Translations under genes and position numbers: made by a program
Shown: positions 1-8,668 of the stretch, one piece after another
Numbering within the stretch: position 1 is the stretch's first letter
Layout of the letters: every line of letters starts with the position of its first letter
Assembly (NCBI GenBank): GCA_945904015.1
Contig: CAMDPK010000018.1
Coordinates: forward strand, 1-64,000
Length of the DNA: 64,000 nucleotides
Direction: 5' to 3'
Source of the DNA: Candidatus Kuenenia stuttgartensis
Lineage (GTDB): Bacteria; Planctomycetota; Planctomycetia; Planctomycetales; Planctomycetaceae
Notes under the pieces: model-generated
The model's database searches: none
What the model was told of the DNA's origin: nothing
What the model saw: the letters and a program-made list of their open reading frames with translations, nothing else

Positions 1-34
1 GCAACAAACCGACAAAGCCGCGTACAAGTTCCAT
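1..34 (-). CDS. Start of an unidentified gene, cut by the left window edge
   Basis: On the minus strand an ATG at 34-32 is preceded, six bases upstream, by a perfect AAGGAGG ribosome-binding site (rc of 40-46). The visible codons read M-E-L-V-R-G-F-V-G-L-L, a hydrophobic opening that could begin a signal peptide or membrane segment. Only 11 codons are inside the window, so no function can be given. It lies downstream of the glycoside-hydrolase-like gene on the same strand and may belong to the same cluster. The start call rests on the strong Shine-Dalgarno match. Confidence 0.55.
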   Translation of the reverse strand, partial: MELVRGFVGLL

Positions 35-191
35 CGTGAGCCTCCTTGCTCGATGCCTGAGAGTGATGTCCCAAGCATTGTCATCGAGGCTCACGCTACT
101 CACGCAGATCAGTTTTCAGCACTCTGAAAAGTGCAAAAGTCGAACTGAGAGCACACATCCTGCGTGACTGTTGAACCTCGGAGGGGCTCGA

Positions 192-2987
192 CTACGGACG
201 ACGCACTCGCGCGACGAAGTACGGTTGGCCGTCGAGGTAGGACGGAAATCGGCGGCCACCGTCGCTCGTCAGGACTTCGACGAAGTACTGAAAGTCGTCA
301 CGCGACAGGATGTCTTTGCTCGACACGTTGCCTTGAAACGACCCGTCCGCCGTCTTTTTCAGCGTGACCTGCTTCCAATCCAGCGTCTGATTCAGCGGCC
401 GGTAGTGCAGCACCACCGATCGCAGATTCGATTCGTTGCTGAGTTGCACGGCGAACGTCGCATCCGCCGCCGGATCGAGTTCCGTAGGTTGGGACTCCGT
501 CCCGACCTTGTGGTTCGCATCACTGAGCCGCAGGGCGCTAGCCCCGGTTGAACCGGACGCTAGCGCGTTCCGGCTGATTTGGTCGGCGTAAACATCAATC
601 TGATTCCTAAACCGACCGGACGTCACGGTCACCGACTCGACGCTCGGCACTGGCCCGGCCGGTTGCTCGCCAGGAAACCGTCGCGGTGGTTTCGCATCCG
701 GATGTTCGGCCACCAGTTTTTCCAAGGCGGTCACGTCCTCGCGCACTTCGGCCAGCCGGTCTTTCCAATGTCCCGAATGATGGTGCCCATTCTTCCGGCC
801 ATGCTGCGGCGAAAAGCCGAAGACGAGATTCGAGTGATACGTCCCCTCCGTCAGACGCACGATCTCTTCCCAAGCCGCCGCCGCGCCGCGAGCGTGCGGC
901 AGCGCGCGGGCCAGTCGGCCGGCTTCGTGAGTCAAATCAAAGAATGCCAGTTCCGTGGCCGCGAGCTTCTTCTCGGCGTGATACGTGCCGAGCGACGCCA
1001 GCACGCGCAGATCAAGTTCCGTCGCGCGGAACTCGGCCGAAATCGTGTAGGCGGGTTTCGCCGAAACCCGCTCTCCCGGCGTCGGCGACGCCGGGCCACG
1101 TTCAAAGGCCAGCTTCTCGCGAGCTTGTTGGATTTTCGAGAGCGTATTCGTCGCCAAGTCGCGCAGCCGTTGGCTGACTTCCAGAGGCGTTGTCTTGCCG
1201 CTCAGTCGGCCCGCGACCGCATCCTCGACGAAGCCGGGGATGTTGTTGTCCCATGTTTCGCTGCGCCAGCGCGGCGTCGGTTTCCACGAGCGGATCGCGT
1301 AGAACTGCGCGGTGTCGCCCGGAGGCGTGTGCATGTACTCGGTCAAACGGTCGCCCGTATCGATTTCCGGGCACCACATCCATTCGCCGGCGCTGAGCTG
1401 ATGCGTCGCGGTGACGAGCGGCAGAATTTGGCTGGCGCTGCGATACGCGGACTCGACTTCGTCGGCCGCAGGACCGAAGCGAGCACGGAATTCGCGCTTC
1501 CAGACTTCGGGATTCGCTTGCGGGTTGTAACCCAGCCGGCCGAACGCCAAGTAGAAGAACCAATACCGCTCGTGTTCCCAACGGTAATGTTCCAGCGACT
1601 TGTCGGCGAAGATGCGCCACTGCCCCGGCAGATTACCGAAGCCTTTGTCGGTCAGCGGCGCGTTGACCTCGAAGCCTTCACCGTCACCGAGCCGACAGCT
1701 TTCGGCGAACCGCGCGGCATACGTCGGATCGCCCCACAACAACAATCGCTGAGTGCCGACCGACCAAAGCTGATAGACGACTCGATAAGTGCGCGGATGA
1801 CTGAGCATCGCACCGAAGCTGTAGCGGCTCTCGCGATAGTGTGTGTCGGCGACGGTCGGGTGATACGGCAGCCCCATGTGCTCGCACCAGAACTTGGTCG
1901 AGACCGTCGCATCGAGCTTCATGTCGTTCGCGATTTGAATGGTCTCCGGCCGCAGTCCCTTGTAGCGCAGATCCACTCGCACGGGGTGGCCGCAATCGCG
2001 GATCGCTTGGAACAGCGGCCGGTAGAAATCGGTCTGCTGATCCTCGGACACGCCCGCCTCGGCGTTCATACGGAACTGCACCGCGTCGATGGCCGAGCAG
2101 GTCTCCAGAATCTTCCGCAGTCCCGCCGCGCAGTAATCCGCTGCCGCCAGTCCCGTCGGCAGATGCTCGACTCGAATCTCGCCCGGATACTTTTCGACCG
2201 GCAGTTGAGTCCAGATGCCGAGTGTGAAATCCAGCCCGCGCTCGTGAGCCAGCTCCGCGATCCGTTTCAGCATCGCGAGATTGCGTTCGCGATCCTGCGG
2301 CGTCAGTCCCTTCACGCTCACCTGCGGGAATCCGGGCACGTCCACCAAGAAGGCATAGAGCGGATTCAGGTAGTTCGTCTGATGCGAAAAGGTCAGTGTG
2401 AAGTTGTTGTACCGGCATTGAGCCAGCAGCCTGAAATACCCGGCCCAGAATTCTTCGTCGAAGTACCAGTCCACCTCCAAGTCCGCGTTGAAGAGTTGAA
2501 TCGTCATGCTTCGCACGCGGAGATACGGCGACTCGACCGCTTCCAGAATCGCCGTCAACGGAGTGGCCGACTGCGATGCGAGTTCAACCGCCCGCGCCGC
2601 ATCCAACAGCGCGTAGCTCAGGCCACGCTCGTCGGAGCCGGCGATCAGCAGTGTTGGGGTCTTGTCGGTCTTGAGCCTTTGAATGCACAGCGACTCGGCC
2701 TGCTTCGGAAGTTGGATGCGATGCTGGGCCAGCAAGCGGTCAACAAGTTGCGAGGTGCCCGCGATACCAACAACGATTTGCGATCCATCCTCCCTCAGTG
2801 TCCTGCGGCGTAGCGATTTGATGTCGCTCGTGTCCAAGGCGTTTTGCAATTCGGCGAGGGCCTTCAAGCTTGGATTCCCCAGCTTGGAATCGACGACGAT
2901 GTTGATCGTCTCTTTCGCGACAATCTCCGCAGCCAGCAACGTGAGCGCGACGAACGCCATCAGAATTCGCAATCGGAGTTGTGGCAT
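192..2987 (-). CDS. Secreted glycoside-hydrolase-like protein (alpha-glucuronidase/hexosaminidase-like fold)
   Basis: 931 residues. The start is the ATG at 2987, which has GAGGA seven bases upstream and opens a clear signal peptide (MPQLRLRILMAFVALTLLAA). The frame stays open further upstream, but that part only translates a spacer palindrome. Residues about 30-170 resemble the N-terminal alpha/beta domain of GH67/GH20-type enzymes (AGSDERGLSYALLDAAR), followed by a probable TIM barrel beginning near LRVRSMTIQLFNADLEVDW. The substrate is not readable; a uronate- or hexosamine-containing polysaccharide is an inference from fold and neighbours. It follows the beta-helix and sulfatase genes on the same strand, which suggests polysaccharide breakdown in the periplasm or outside the cell. 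Two repeat-derived segments lie in frame near the C-terminus (484-575). Confidence 0.75.
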   Translation of the reverse strand: MPQLRLRILMAFVALTLLAAEIVAKETINIVVDSKLGNPSLKALAELQNALDTSDIKSLRRRTLREDGSQIVVGIAGTSQLVDRLLAQHRIQLPKQAESLCIQRLKTDKTPTLLIAGSDERGLSYALLDAARAVELASQSATPLTAILEAVESPYLRVRSMTIQLFNADLEVDWYFDEEFWAGYFRLLAQCRYNNFTLTFSHQTNYLNPLYAFLVDVPGFPQVSVKGLTPQDRERNLAMLKRIAELAHERGLDFTLGIWTQLPVEKYPGEIRVEHLPTGLAAADYCAAGLRKILETCSAIDAVQFRMNAEAGVSEDQQTDFYRPLFQAIRDCGHPVRVDLRYKGLRPETIQIANDMKLDATVSTKFWCEHMGLPYHPTVADTHYRESRYSFGAMLSHPRTYRVVYQLWSVGTQRLLLWGDPTYAARFAESCRLGDGEGFEVNAPLTDKGFGNLPGQWRIFADKSLEHYRWEHERYWFFYLAFGRLGYNPQANPEVWKREFRARFGPAADEVESAYRSASQILPLVTATHQLSAGEWMWCPEIDTGDRLTEYMHTPPGDTAQFYAIRSWKPTPRWRSETWDNNIPGFVEDAVAGRLSGKTTPLEVSQRLRDLATNTLSKIQQAREKLAFERGPASPTPGERVSAKPAYTISAEFRATELDLRVLASLGTYHAEKKLAATELAFFDLTHEAGRLARALPHARGAAAAWEEIVRLTEGTYHSNLVFGFSPQHGRKNGHHHSGHWKDRLAEVREDVTALEKLVAEHPDAKPPRRFPGEQPAGPVPSVESVTVTSGRFRNQIDVYADQISRNALASGSTGASALRLSDANHKVGTESQPTELDPAADATFAVQLSNESNLRSVVLHYRPLNQTLDWKQVTLKKTADGSFQGNVSSKDILSRDDFQYFVEVLTSDGGRRFPSYLDGQPYFVARVRRP
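484..507. repeat. Single arm of GTAG palindrome family A, inside a CDS
   Basis: Begins GTAGGTTGGGACTCCGTCCC and matches the left arm of the complete intergenic element at 9183-9252. Only one arm is present. It lies in frame in the glycoside-hydrolase-like gene, where it is read as KVGTESQPTE, 18 bases from element B (526-575). Confidence 0.75.
526..575. repeat. Palindromic element, family B, in frame inside a CDS
   Basis: The left arm AGCCGCAGGGCGCTAGCCCC plus GGTT is followed after one base by an imperfect inverted copy (AACCGGACGCTAGCG...CCGGCT). The 24-base left arm is repeated exactly at 34371-34394 inside another gene. Here it is translated on the minus strand as SRNALASGSTGASALRL. Confidence 0.75.
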
Positions 2988-3020
2988 CCGCCGATCCTCT
3001 TTCAAGCTGTGGTGATCTGT

Positions 3021-3080
3021 GTGATCCGCGTCATCCGTGTTCTGCTCGTGGATTTGTGGAACGCGGATGATACGGATCGC
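3021..3080. repeat. Imperfect palindrome in the spacer between two secreted-enzyme genes
   Basis: The left arm 3021-3042 (GTGATCCGCGTCATCCGTGT...) pairs with 3059-3080 with four mismatches in 22. It fills most of the 110-base spacer between the beta-helix gene and the glycoside-hydrolase-like gene. There is no T-run, so it is not a convincing terminator. Confidence 0.65.
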
Positions 3081-3097
3081 GCGGGTCAGAGACGGAT

Positions 3098-5026
3098 TCA
3101 CGAACCGACTCGCAGCGGCTCGGCCCCCAACGGGAACGCGCCGAGATCTGGCTGGCCCTTGTCAAACTCGCGGAGCGTATCGGGCCACTCGGCCGGGATG
3201 GCAATGCCCGCGTCGATCGCCGGACTGCCGCTGCGCAGGCGAAAATCATTTTTGAGCGGAACCAAAAAATGTGGATCGGCGAGCCGATCGTTCGCCCCCC
3301 AGCCGGGCGGGTATTGTTTCTTGCTGGCTTCAAACAGCGGGGACTTTCGGAACTTCGCGAAGTAATCGGCGGTCTGAGTCGAACCGTCGTTCATGCCCCA
3401 CAGCAAGTTAGCGTCGGCTTGGAAGTCGTCGTCCGGTTTGAGTCCCGTGAAGTTCAGGCCGGGCAGCCCTTCGACCTGCACGAAGATGTTGTTGAAGACT
3501 CGCCGCGTCGTCATGCGCGATTGGCCACCCCAACAGAAAGCGTAGTAGTCGCGGAATGCCTTTTGGTGCAGCAAGAAGGTGTTGTGGTAGACGTAGTAGA
3601 CTGCGTGAACCGGGCTGCCGTGATCGTGACAGATGAGTTGTGTCGGCTCATTCAAGAACTTGCCGCTTGGGTCAGGTTCGGTCGGCGGACCTTTGTAGGT
3701 TCCCTGCCGCAGATCGACGACGTTGCGGAAGACGTACATACCGCTGCCGGGTTCGGAATCAATCGGAATAGGCTTGTTCCCGTGAGCCGTAAACGGATTC
3801 AGCGTGCGTGTGATGAGATTCTGATAGACAAGCGTCGTGCCGCGAGCTTTCTTCGGACCTGGCTCGATGCCGTCGTCGTTGAAGTTATCGACGAGGTTGT
3901 GGTGGAATCGCAGGCCGTCTAACCCGTGGAACGTGATGCAGTCGTGATGGTCGGTCAGTTCGCAGTGAGCGATCTCGAAATCCTTCCCCTCGGCGACGAT
4001 CAGGTATCCCGAACCGGCTCGATTCTTCACCGTGAACCGCGAATGCCACGGAGCCGAATGACCACGCAGCATCGAGTTCACGATTCGCAAGCGCTTCGTG
4101 TGACTGACGCGCAACGCCGAACCGCTGCCGTAGAGCGTCACGCCATCCAGTTCGATGTCTTCGGCTTCGTGGTCGATGTCCTCCTGATCGCGAGCGATCA
4201 GGACCGCCGATCGCTCGGCCCCGCGCACGACAATGTCTTGAATGCGCAGATGCCGTGCCCCTTCGATTCGCAGAGCGTACTCGTGACCGCTGATGACGAG
4301 CGGCAACTTTCTCGCATCGGCCTCGCCGCGATAGGCGTCCTTCCCCAACCCGGCCAGCAGCGTGTGCGACAGCCGGACGTGAATGCGGCCGGTCTCCGGA
4401 TCGCGCCGTGTTCCAGGTCCGCAGTAGATGCCCACCGGATCGTCCTGCCGATCGCTCAGGCCGACGTGGTAAAGCTCGTTGGCCGACCGCAGGTCCGTGA
4501 GATTCATGTAGCGATGAAACGGGATCATCGAGTCCGCGAAGTTTCCGAAGCCACCTCCAGACCGATACGTCCGGGTCGAACGAAACTCGTCCTTCGCTCC
4601 GTTGGGTGCCGGCTCCCACGCGCCGGCAGGATCTTCCAAGAACTCGCGCAGTCCAGCGTCGAGGATCGCAAGCTCGCCGGGAAACGCGCGGATCGTGATT
4701 GGCTTCTCGGCCGTTCCCACCGCGGTAATCGTCACGGATTCAAAATACGTTCCGCCGCGCAGGCAAAGCGTGTCGCCCGGCTTGAGTTGTCCAACCGCGT
4801 GATTGATCGTCTTCCACGGAGTTGGTTTCGTTCCGTCATTTCGATCCATGCCGTTCGCGGGATCAACATAAAACGTCGGCCCCGTGTTCAGCGGCCGATC
4901 GGACTTCGCCGGCAACGGACGCATCGGCTCGTGGGAGCGAATTGGTGACGGCTCGATGTTGTTCGCGCTCGTCGAACCGCAGAACAACAGGGTCACGAAG
5001 AGGGCTTTCCAGCAGAGCACTCGCAT
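3098..5026 (-). CDS. Secreted right-handed parallel beta-helix protein (pectate-lyase-like)
   Basis: 642 residues from the ATG at 5026, which has GGGAG upstream and opens a signal peptide (MRVLCWKALFVTLLFCGSTS). Near residue 55 the typical opening of planctomycete beta-helix proteins appears (YVDPANGMDRNDGTKPTPWK), followed by GDTLCLRGGTYFE. The middle has repeated short strands with the spacing of a parallel beta-helix (HLRIQDIVVRGAERSAVLIA; KDFEIAHCELTDHHDCITFH). The family contains polysaccharide lyases and hydrolases, but the catalytic residues cannot be assigned here. It sits between the sulfatase and the glycoside-hydrolase-like gene on the same strand and probably acts on the same polymer. 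Confidence 0.75.
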   Translation of the reverse strand: MRVLCWKALFVTLLFCGSTSANNIEPSPIRSHEPMRPLPAKSDRPLNTGPTFYVDPANGMDRNDGTKPTPWKTINHAVGQLKPGDTLCLRGGTYFESVTITAVGTAEKPITIRAFPGELAILDAGLREFLEDPAGAWEPAPNGAKDEFRSTRTYRSGGGFGNFADSMIPFHRYMNLTDLRSANELYHVGLSDRQDDPVGIYCGPGTRRDPETGRIHVRLSHTLLAGLGKDAYRGEADARKLPLVISGHEYALRIEGARHLRIQDIVVRGAERSAVLIARDQEDIDHEAEDIELDGVTLYGSGSALRVSHTKRLRIVNSMLRGHSAPWHSRFTVKNRAGSGYLIVAEGKDFEIAHCELTDHHDCITFHGLDGLRFHHNLVDNFNDDGIEPGPKKARGTTLVYQNLITRTLNPFTAHGNKPIPIDSEPGSGMYVFRNVVDLRQGTYKGPPTEPDPSGKFLNEPTQLICHDHGSPVHAVYYVYHNTFLLHQKAFRDYYAFCWGGQSRMTTRRVFNNIFVQVEGLPGLNFTGLKPDDDFQADANLLWGMNDGSTQTADYFAKFRKSPLFEASKKQYPPGWGANDRLADPHFLVPLKNDFRLRSGSPAIDAGIAIPAEWPDTLREFDKGQPDLGAFPLGAEPLRVGS

Positions 5027-5079
5027 TAGGTCGCTCCCGCGATATTCGAGGTTGGTGTGGAAAGGCAATTCCCAAACCT

Positions 5080-5151
5080 GTAGCCCAGGCCCTTGTGGCC
5101 TGGATGATTTCTCGGAATGGGGATCATCCGACCCACAAGGGGTCGGACTAC
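5080..5151. repeat. GTAG...CTAC palindromic element between the beta-helix and sulfatase genes
   Basis: Starts GTAGCCCAGGCCCTTGTGGC and ends ...CCACAAGGGGTCGGACTAC. The two halves are imperfect inverted copies. The terminal CTAC, read on the minus strand as GTAG, supplies the TAG stop codon (5150-5148) of the sulfatase gene. A possible half-copy (GTAGTCCCGCCTTGTGGCCG) occurs at 11358. Confidence 0.7.
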
Positions 5152-6518
5152 TTCGTGGCAGCCTTCTTCTTGTTCTTCTTGGCCGCTTTGTTTGCCGCTT
5201 TCGCGGGGGCGTCTGGGGCGCTGGGTTCGGCTTGTTCGGCGCTCCATTTGTTCCACAGAGTTTGCAGTTCTTTGGCTTTGTCCGGCTGTGTACTCGCGAG
5301 GTTCTTCGATTCCGCGAAGTCGGTCGCGAGGTTGTACAACTCCGGCTCGCCGCTGCCTCCTTTGGAGACGACCAGCTTCATATCGCCGTGACGAATGCCC
5401 CATTGCGGGCCGTAGCGCCAGTAAAGCGTCTCGTGCGGACGGGACTTGCTCGCACCGGTGAGGAATGGCATGAGATCAACGCCATCGAGCTTCCAGGCCG
5501 GGTCCACTTTGCCTCCGGCGGCGGTCACGATCGTGGGCAGGACATCAAGGTTCATCACTGGGAACTCAAACGTCTTGCCAGCCGGGAATCTTCCTTTCCA
5601 TTGAGCGATGAAGGGAACACGTGGGCCTCCTTCGAAGGTGGTCATCTTGAAACCGCGCAGCCCACCGTTCTGCGACGTCGTGCTCTGAGTCGGGCCGCCG
5701 TTATCGCCGATGAAGAAGTACAACGTGTTCTCTTCCTGACCAATCTCGCGGACCTTGGTCATGACTCGGCCAATGGCGTCATCCATCGCCGACATCATCG
5801 CGGCGAACAGTTTTCGCTTCTCGTCGGTGATGTTCGGGAACCGGTCGAGATATTTCTTGGGAGCTTCCAGGGGCGCGTGCTGAGCGTTGAACGGGAGGTA
5901 CAGGAACATCGGCTTCGACTTGTTTTTCTCGATCCAATCCACCGAGCGATCGGCGTAAGCGTCCGTCGTGTAGAACGAATCGTCGTCGATCTTCCGCACG
6001 TCGTCCGAGATTCGCGAATCAACGAAGTTGGTCGGATGGAAGAACGGCGTATTGGCCAACGTGCCAAAAAACTCATCGAACCCACGTTTCGTCGGCCGGT
6101 ATTCGGGACCGCCTCCCAGATGCCACTTGCCGACGGCGGCTGTCGCGAAGCCGAGGCTTTTCAGTCGGTCGGCGAGCGTTGTCTCTTTCAAATGCAGACC
6201 GGTCTTGTTGGCGACGCTGTTGAACTCGTGACCGAAGCGCGTCGGATAGCGACCGGTCATCAAACCGGCTCGCGACGGACTGCAATACGTCGCGGCGACG
6301 TACCCCTGCGTGAACTTCACGCCGTTCTTGGCAAGCGAGTCGATATGCGGCGTCGGAATGTCCTTGTTGCCAAACGCGCCGGTTTCGCCCCATCCGAGGT
6401 CATCGGCATAGAAGATGATCAAATTCGGCTTGTCTGCGGCGTTTGCTGTCAGTCCCGTCGAGCTGATCCAGATCGCAAACATTCCCGCCAAACAGAACAC
6501 AGTGCTAATCGGTCGCAT
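5148..6518 (-). CDS. Secreted arylsulfatase (sulfatase family, Cys-type)
   Basis: 456 residues with a signal peptide (MRPISTVFCLAGMFAIWISS...ANA). The first metal-binding pair is DD at about 39-40 (FYADDLGWGE). The sulfatase signature CSPSRAGLMTGRY starts at Cys79, the residue that a formylglycine-generating enzyme converts to the catalytic formylglycine. Further family motifs are GKWHLGGGPEYRPTKRGFDE and FFIGDNGGPT. The C-terminus ends in a Lys/Ala-rich tail (about the last 25 residues). It would remove sulfate esters from polysaccharides or other sulfated substrates outside the cytoplasm. It heads a run of same-strand secreted enzymes. The stop codon is contributed by the palindrome at 5080-5151. 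Confidence 0.9.
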   Translation of the reverse strand: MRPISTVFCLAGMFAIWISSTGLTANAADKPNLIIFYADDLGWGETGAFGNKDIPTPHIDSLAKNGVKFTQGYVAATYCSPSRAGLMTGRYPTRFGHEFNSVANKTGLHLKETTLADRLKSLGFATAAVGKWHLGGGPEYRPTKRGFDEFFGTLANTPFFHPTNFVDSRISDDVRKIDDDSFYTTDAYADRSVDWIEKNKSKPMFLYLPFNAQHAPLEAPKKYLDRFPNITDEKRKLFAAMMSAMDDAIGRVMTKVREIGQEENTLYFFIGDNGGPTQSTTSQNGGLRGFKMTTFEGGPRVPFIAQWKGRFPAGKTFEFPVMNLDVLPTIVTAAGGKVDPAWKLDGVDLMPFLTGASKSRPHETLYWRYGPQWGIRHGDMKLVVSKGGSGEPELYNLATDFAESKNLASTQPDKAKELQTLWNKWSAEQAEPSAPDAPAKAANKAAKKNKKKAATK

Positions 6519-6647
6519 GAAGAGCGTCTCCTCAACAGAGTTCAGAACACGAAAAGGACTGACTCACTCGATGCACGAGCGTCGCCAATTATTGTCCGAC
6601 AAGCAACGGCTGGGCCGACGCCGGCCGGCGGCGCGCGGCCGAACAGA

Positions 6648-7430
6648 TCAGTCATCCACTCGAGCGGTTTGCGTGCGACGCTTTTCCTTGACCGTCGTGC
6701 GGATGTTGAGGAACTCGACGAGCAGCGAAAATGTCATCGCGAAATAGATGTAGCCTTTGTTGAAGTGCGTCCCGATCCCCTCGGCCACCAGCATCACGCC
6801 GATCAGCAGTAAGAAACTCAGTGCGAGCATTTTCAACGTTGGATGCTTCTCAATGAACGAGCTAATGCGATTTGCGAAGACGAGCATCACGACAACGGCC
6901 AACATCACGGCGATGACCATGACTGTCAGGTGATTCGCCATGCCGATGGCCGTGATGACGGAATCCAGCGAGAAGACGATGTCCATCACGGCGATTTCAG
7001 CGATGACTCGCCGCAGCGTCGGCCTCGGACCAGTGGACGGGCCGTGATCGCGGCCTTCCATTTTGGCATGGATCTCATGCACGCTCTTGAAGATCAGGAA
7101 CAGCCCGCCGATCAGCAAAATGATGTCGCGGACGGAGACACCGTTAATCTCCGCGAAAGGATGTGCGTCTTCCGGAAACAGTTCGCGGGGAATCCCCAGC
7201 GAAGTCCACTCCCACAGCGGCGCGGTCATGTCTTTCAGCCAATTGAGCGTCAGCAGCAGGAGGATTCGCGAGACCATCGCGATGCCCAACCCCAGCCGTC
7301 GAGCCAGCGGTTGCTGCTCGTGCGGCAGCCGGTCGGTCAGGATCGCGATGAAGACGATATTGTCGATCCCCAGGACGATTTCCATCACCGTCAGCGTGAT
7401 GAGCGCGATCAGGGCTTCGAGGAGTTCCAT
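6648..7430 (-). CDS. TerC family integral membrane protein
   Basis: 260 residues from the ATG at 7430 (MELLEALIALITLTVMEIVL). The open frame runs upstream, but that part lacks family similarity. The two TerC hallmarks are present: an acidic residue in the first membrane helix (EIVLGIDNIVFIA) and the second half-repeat (DIVFSLDSVITAIGM). About seven hydrophobic segments are visible. TerC/Alx/YceF-like proteins are linked to manganese and other metal-ion homeostasis and to tellurite resistance; the substrate here is not known. It is transcribed on its own, divergently from the small gene at 7579. The C-terminal tail is basic. Confidence 0.88.
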   Translation of the reverse strand: MELLEALIALITLTVMEIVLGIDNIVFIAILTDRLPHEQQPLARRLGLGIAMVSRILLLLTLNWLKDMTAPLWEWTSLGIPRELFPEDAHPFAEINGVSVRDIILLIGGLFLIFKSVHEIHAKMEGRDHGPSTGPRPTLRRVIAEIAVMDIVFSLDSVITAIGMANHLTVMVIAVMLAVVVMLVFANRISSFIEKHPTLKMLALSFLLLIGVMLVAEGIGTHFNKGYIYFAMTFSLLVEFLNIRTTVKEKRRTQTARVDD

Positions 7431-7578
7431 ATCTCGAGATCCACGGTCAGCAGGTGGCACGGATTGTAGGGGCCGTGTGGAGGAGGGTTCACCCGTTTCG
7501 TTTCGGCCGCGAGCCAGTTCTTGACCTATACTTTTTTCGAATCGAGTTTCCTTCAACCGCCTCCGCGCTGCCCCGATC

Positions 7579-7740
7579 ATGAGCGAATTCTGGCGTCTCT
7601 GCTGTGAGTACGGTCGCTTCTACCAAGAAGGCACGATCTCCTTTTGGCGTTCGTTGCGGCCGGCGTCGTACACAGCAGTCTTGGCCGGCGTGTGGCTCAT
7701 CGGTTTTCTGCTGCTCAAGAGCGGGGCGCGACGGTCGTAG
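7579..7740 (+). CDS. Possible 53-residue single-span membrane protein
   Basis: ATG at 7579, TAG at 7738-7740. The peptide begins MSEFWRLCCEYGRFYQEGTI and has a hydrophobic stretch (TAVLAGVWLIGFLLL) followed by a basic end, the pattern of a small inner-membrane protein. No strong ribosome-binding site is visible. The stop codon lies in the GTAG that opens the palindrome at 7737, so the native C-terminus may have been longer. I do not recognise a family. It is reported because its composition is sensible and no other gene covers the stretch. Confidence 0.4.
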   Translation: MSEFWRLCCEYGRFYQEGTISFWRSLRPASYTAVLAGVWLIGFLLLKSGARRS

Positions 7741-7801
7741 GATGGGCACTCTTGCCCGTCCTACGCTTCACCGCACGGACGGGCAAGAGTGCCCATCCTA
7801 C
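7737..7801. repeat. Perfect 25-bp GTAG...CTAC palindrome, family E
   Basis: The left arm 7737-7761 (GTAGGATGGGCACTCTTGCC...) is a perfect inverted copy of 7777-7801, with a 15-base loop. It lies between the small gene and the sugar isomerase-like gene, and its first bases contain the small gene's stop codon. There is no T-run after either arm. Confidence 0.9.
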
Positions 7802-7807
7802 ATCTCG

Positions 7808-8668
7808 TCAGCCGATCTTCTTCACCGCGTCGCGAACCGCCTTGAGGCAGAGTTCGATGTCGGCGATGGGATTCTTCTCGTTCTCTTCGTACTCCAGCGA
7901 CAGCGAGTACTTGTAGTCGAGCTTCTTGAGAGCCTTGAGGCAGTCAACCAGTCGCAGATTCCCTTCGCCGAGAATCGTCGGCCGCTTGTCTTGTCCGGCC
8001 GGTCCCTTGAAGTCCTTGAGATGCACGCCGAAGACTCGCTTGCCGAGCTTCTCGATGACCTCGACCGGGTCTTCATCGCTGCGAAGATAGTGGCCGGTGT
8101 CGACGCAGGCTCCGATTTTCGGATGCCGATCCTTCACCCAAGTTTGCACGTCGGTGACTTTGTCGTAGCTCGCCTTCGGGCCGTGATTGTGGATCGCGAT
8201 GGCGATGTCGTACTCGGCCACCAGCTTGTCGAGCAGGTCGAACGTGGCCTTGTCCTTCTTTGGGTCGGCGCTGATCGACATCACGCCCATCGCCTTGGCG
8301 AAATCGAACGCCTTGCGAGCGGCTCCTTCGTTGTCGTTGAAGCCCTCGACACCGAATGCCAGCAGGGTGAGGCCGTGTTCCTTGAGCATCGCTTTGGCCG
8401 CCTCGACCTTTTCGGGAGCGGTGTCCATCGCGATGTGATTACGGAAGGACTCCCAATACTTCAGTCCCAATTTTTGCGAGTGCTGCATGGCGGTCTTCCC
8501 GTCGAAGCCGCGGAGCGAATAGCTCTGAATGCACATCTTGAATCCGCCGTATGGGTCGGGATCGGCAGCGAAACCGACGACTGGCGACAGCACCGCGACA
8601 CCTGCGGCGGCGGCCGTCCATTGCAGAAACTCGCGACGGGAACCAATCGACCGAGCGGCAGAATTCAT
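7808..8668 (-). CDS. Exported sugar phosphate isomerase/epimerase-like TIM-barrel protein
   Basis: 286 residues from the ATG at 8668, with AGGAG upstream. The N-terminus is a twin-arginine signal (SRREFLQWTAAAAGVAVLSP). The rest matches the AP-endonuclease-2/xylose-isomerase-like TIM barrel family (IolE/Hyi group): IAIHNHGPKA, GACVDTGHYLRSDEDPVEVI, VFGVHLKDFKG and LSLEYEENEKNP give the usual His, Asp and Glu metal ligands. Planctomycetes carry many exported members; the substrate is unknown, probably a sugar or cyclitol. The longer upstream frame is not convincing as protein. Confidence 0.88.
   Translation of the reverse strand: MNSAARSIGSRREFLQWTAAAAGVAVLSPVVGFAADPDPYGGFKMCIQSYSLRGFDGKTAMQHSQKLGLKYWESFRNHIAMDTAPEKVEAAKAMLKEHGLTLLAFGVEGFNDNEGAARKAFDFAKAMGVMSISADPKKDKATFDLLDKLVAEYDIAIAIHNHGPKASYDKVTDVQTWVKDRHPKIGACVDTGHYLRSDEDPVEVIEKLGKRVFGVHLKDFKGPAGQDKRPTILGEGNLRLVDCLKALKKLDYKYSLSLEYEENEKNPIADIELCLKAVRDAVKKIG

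Noticed and set aside
579-2813. A 744-codon open frame on the plus strand opposite the glycoside-hydrolase-like gene
   Set aside because: Arg-rich, no family similarity, exactly antisense to a gene with a signal peptide and conserved motifs; an effect of GC-rich codon usage.
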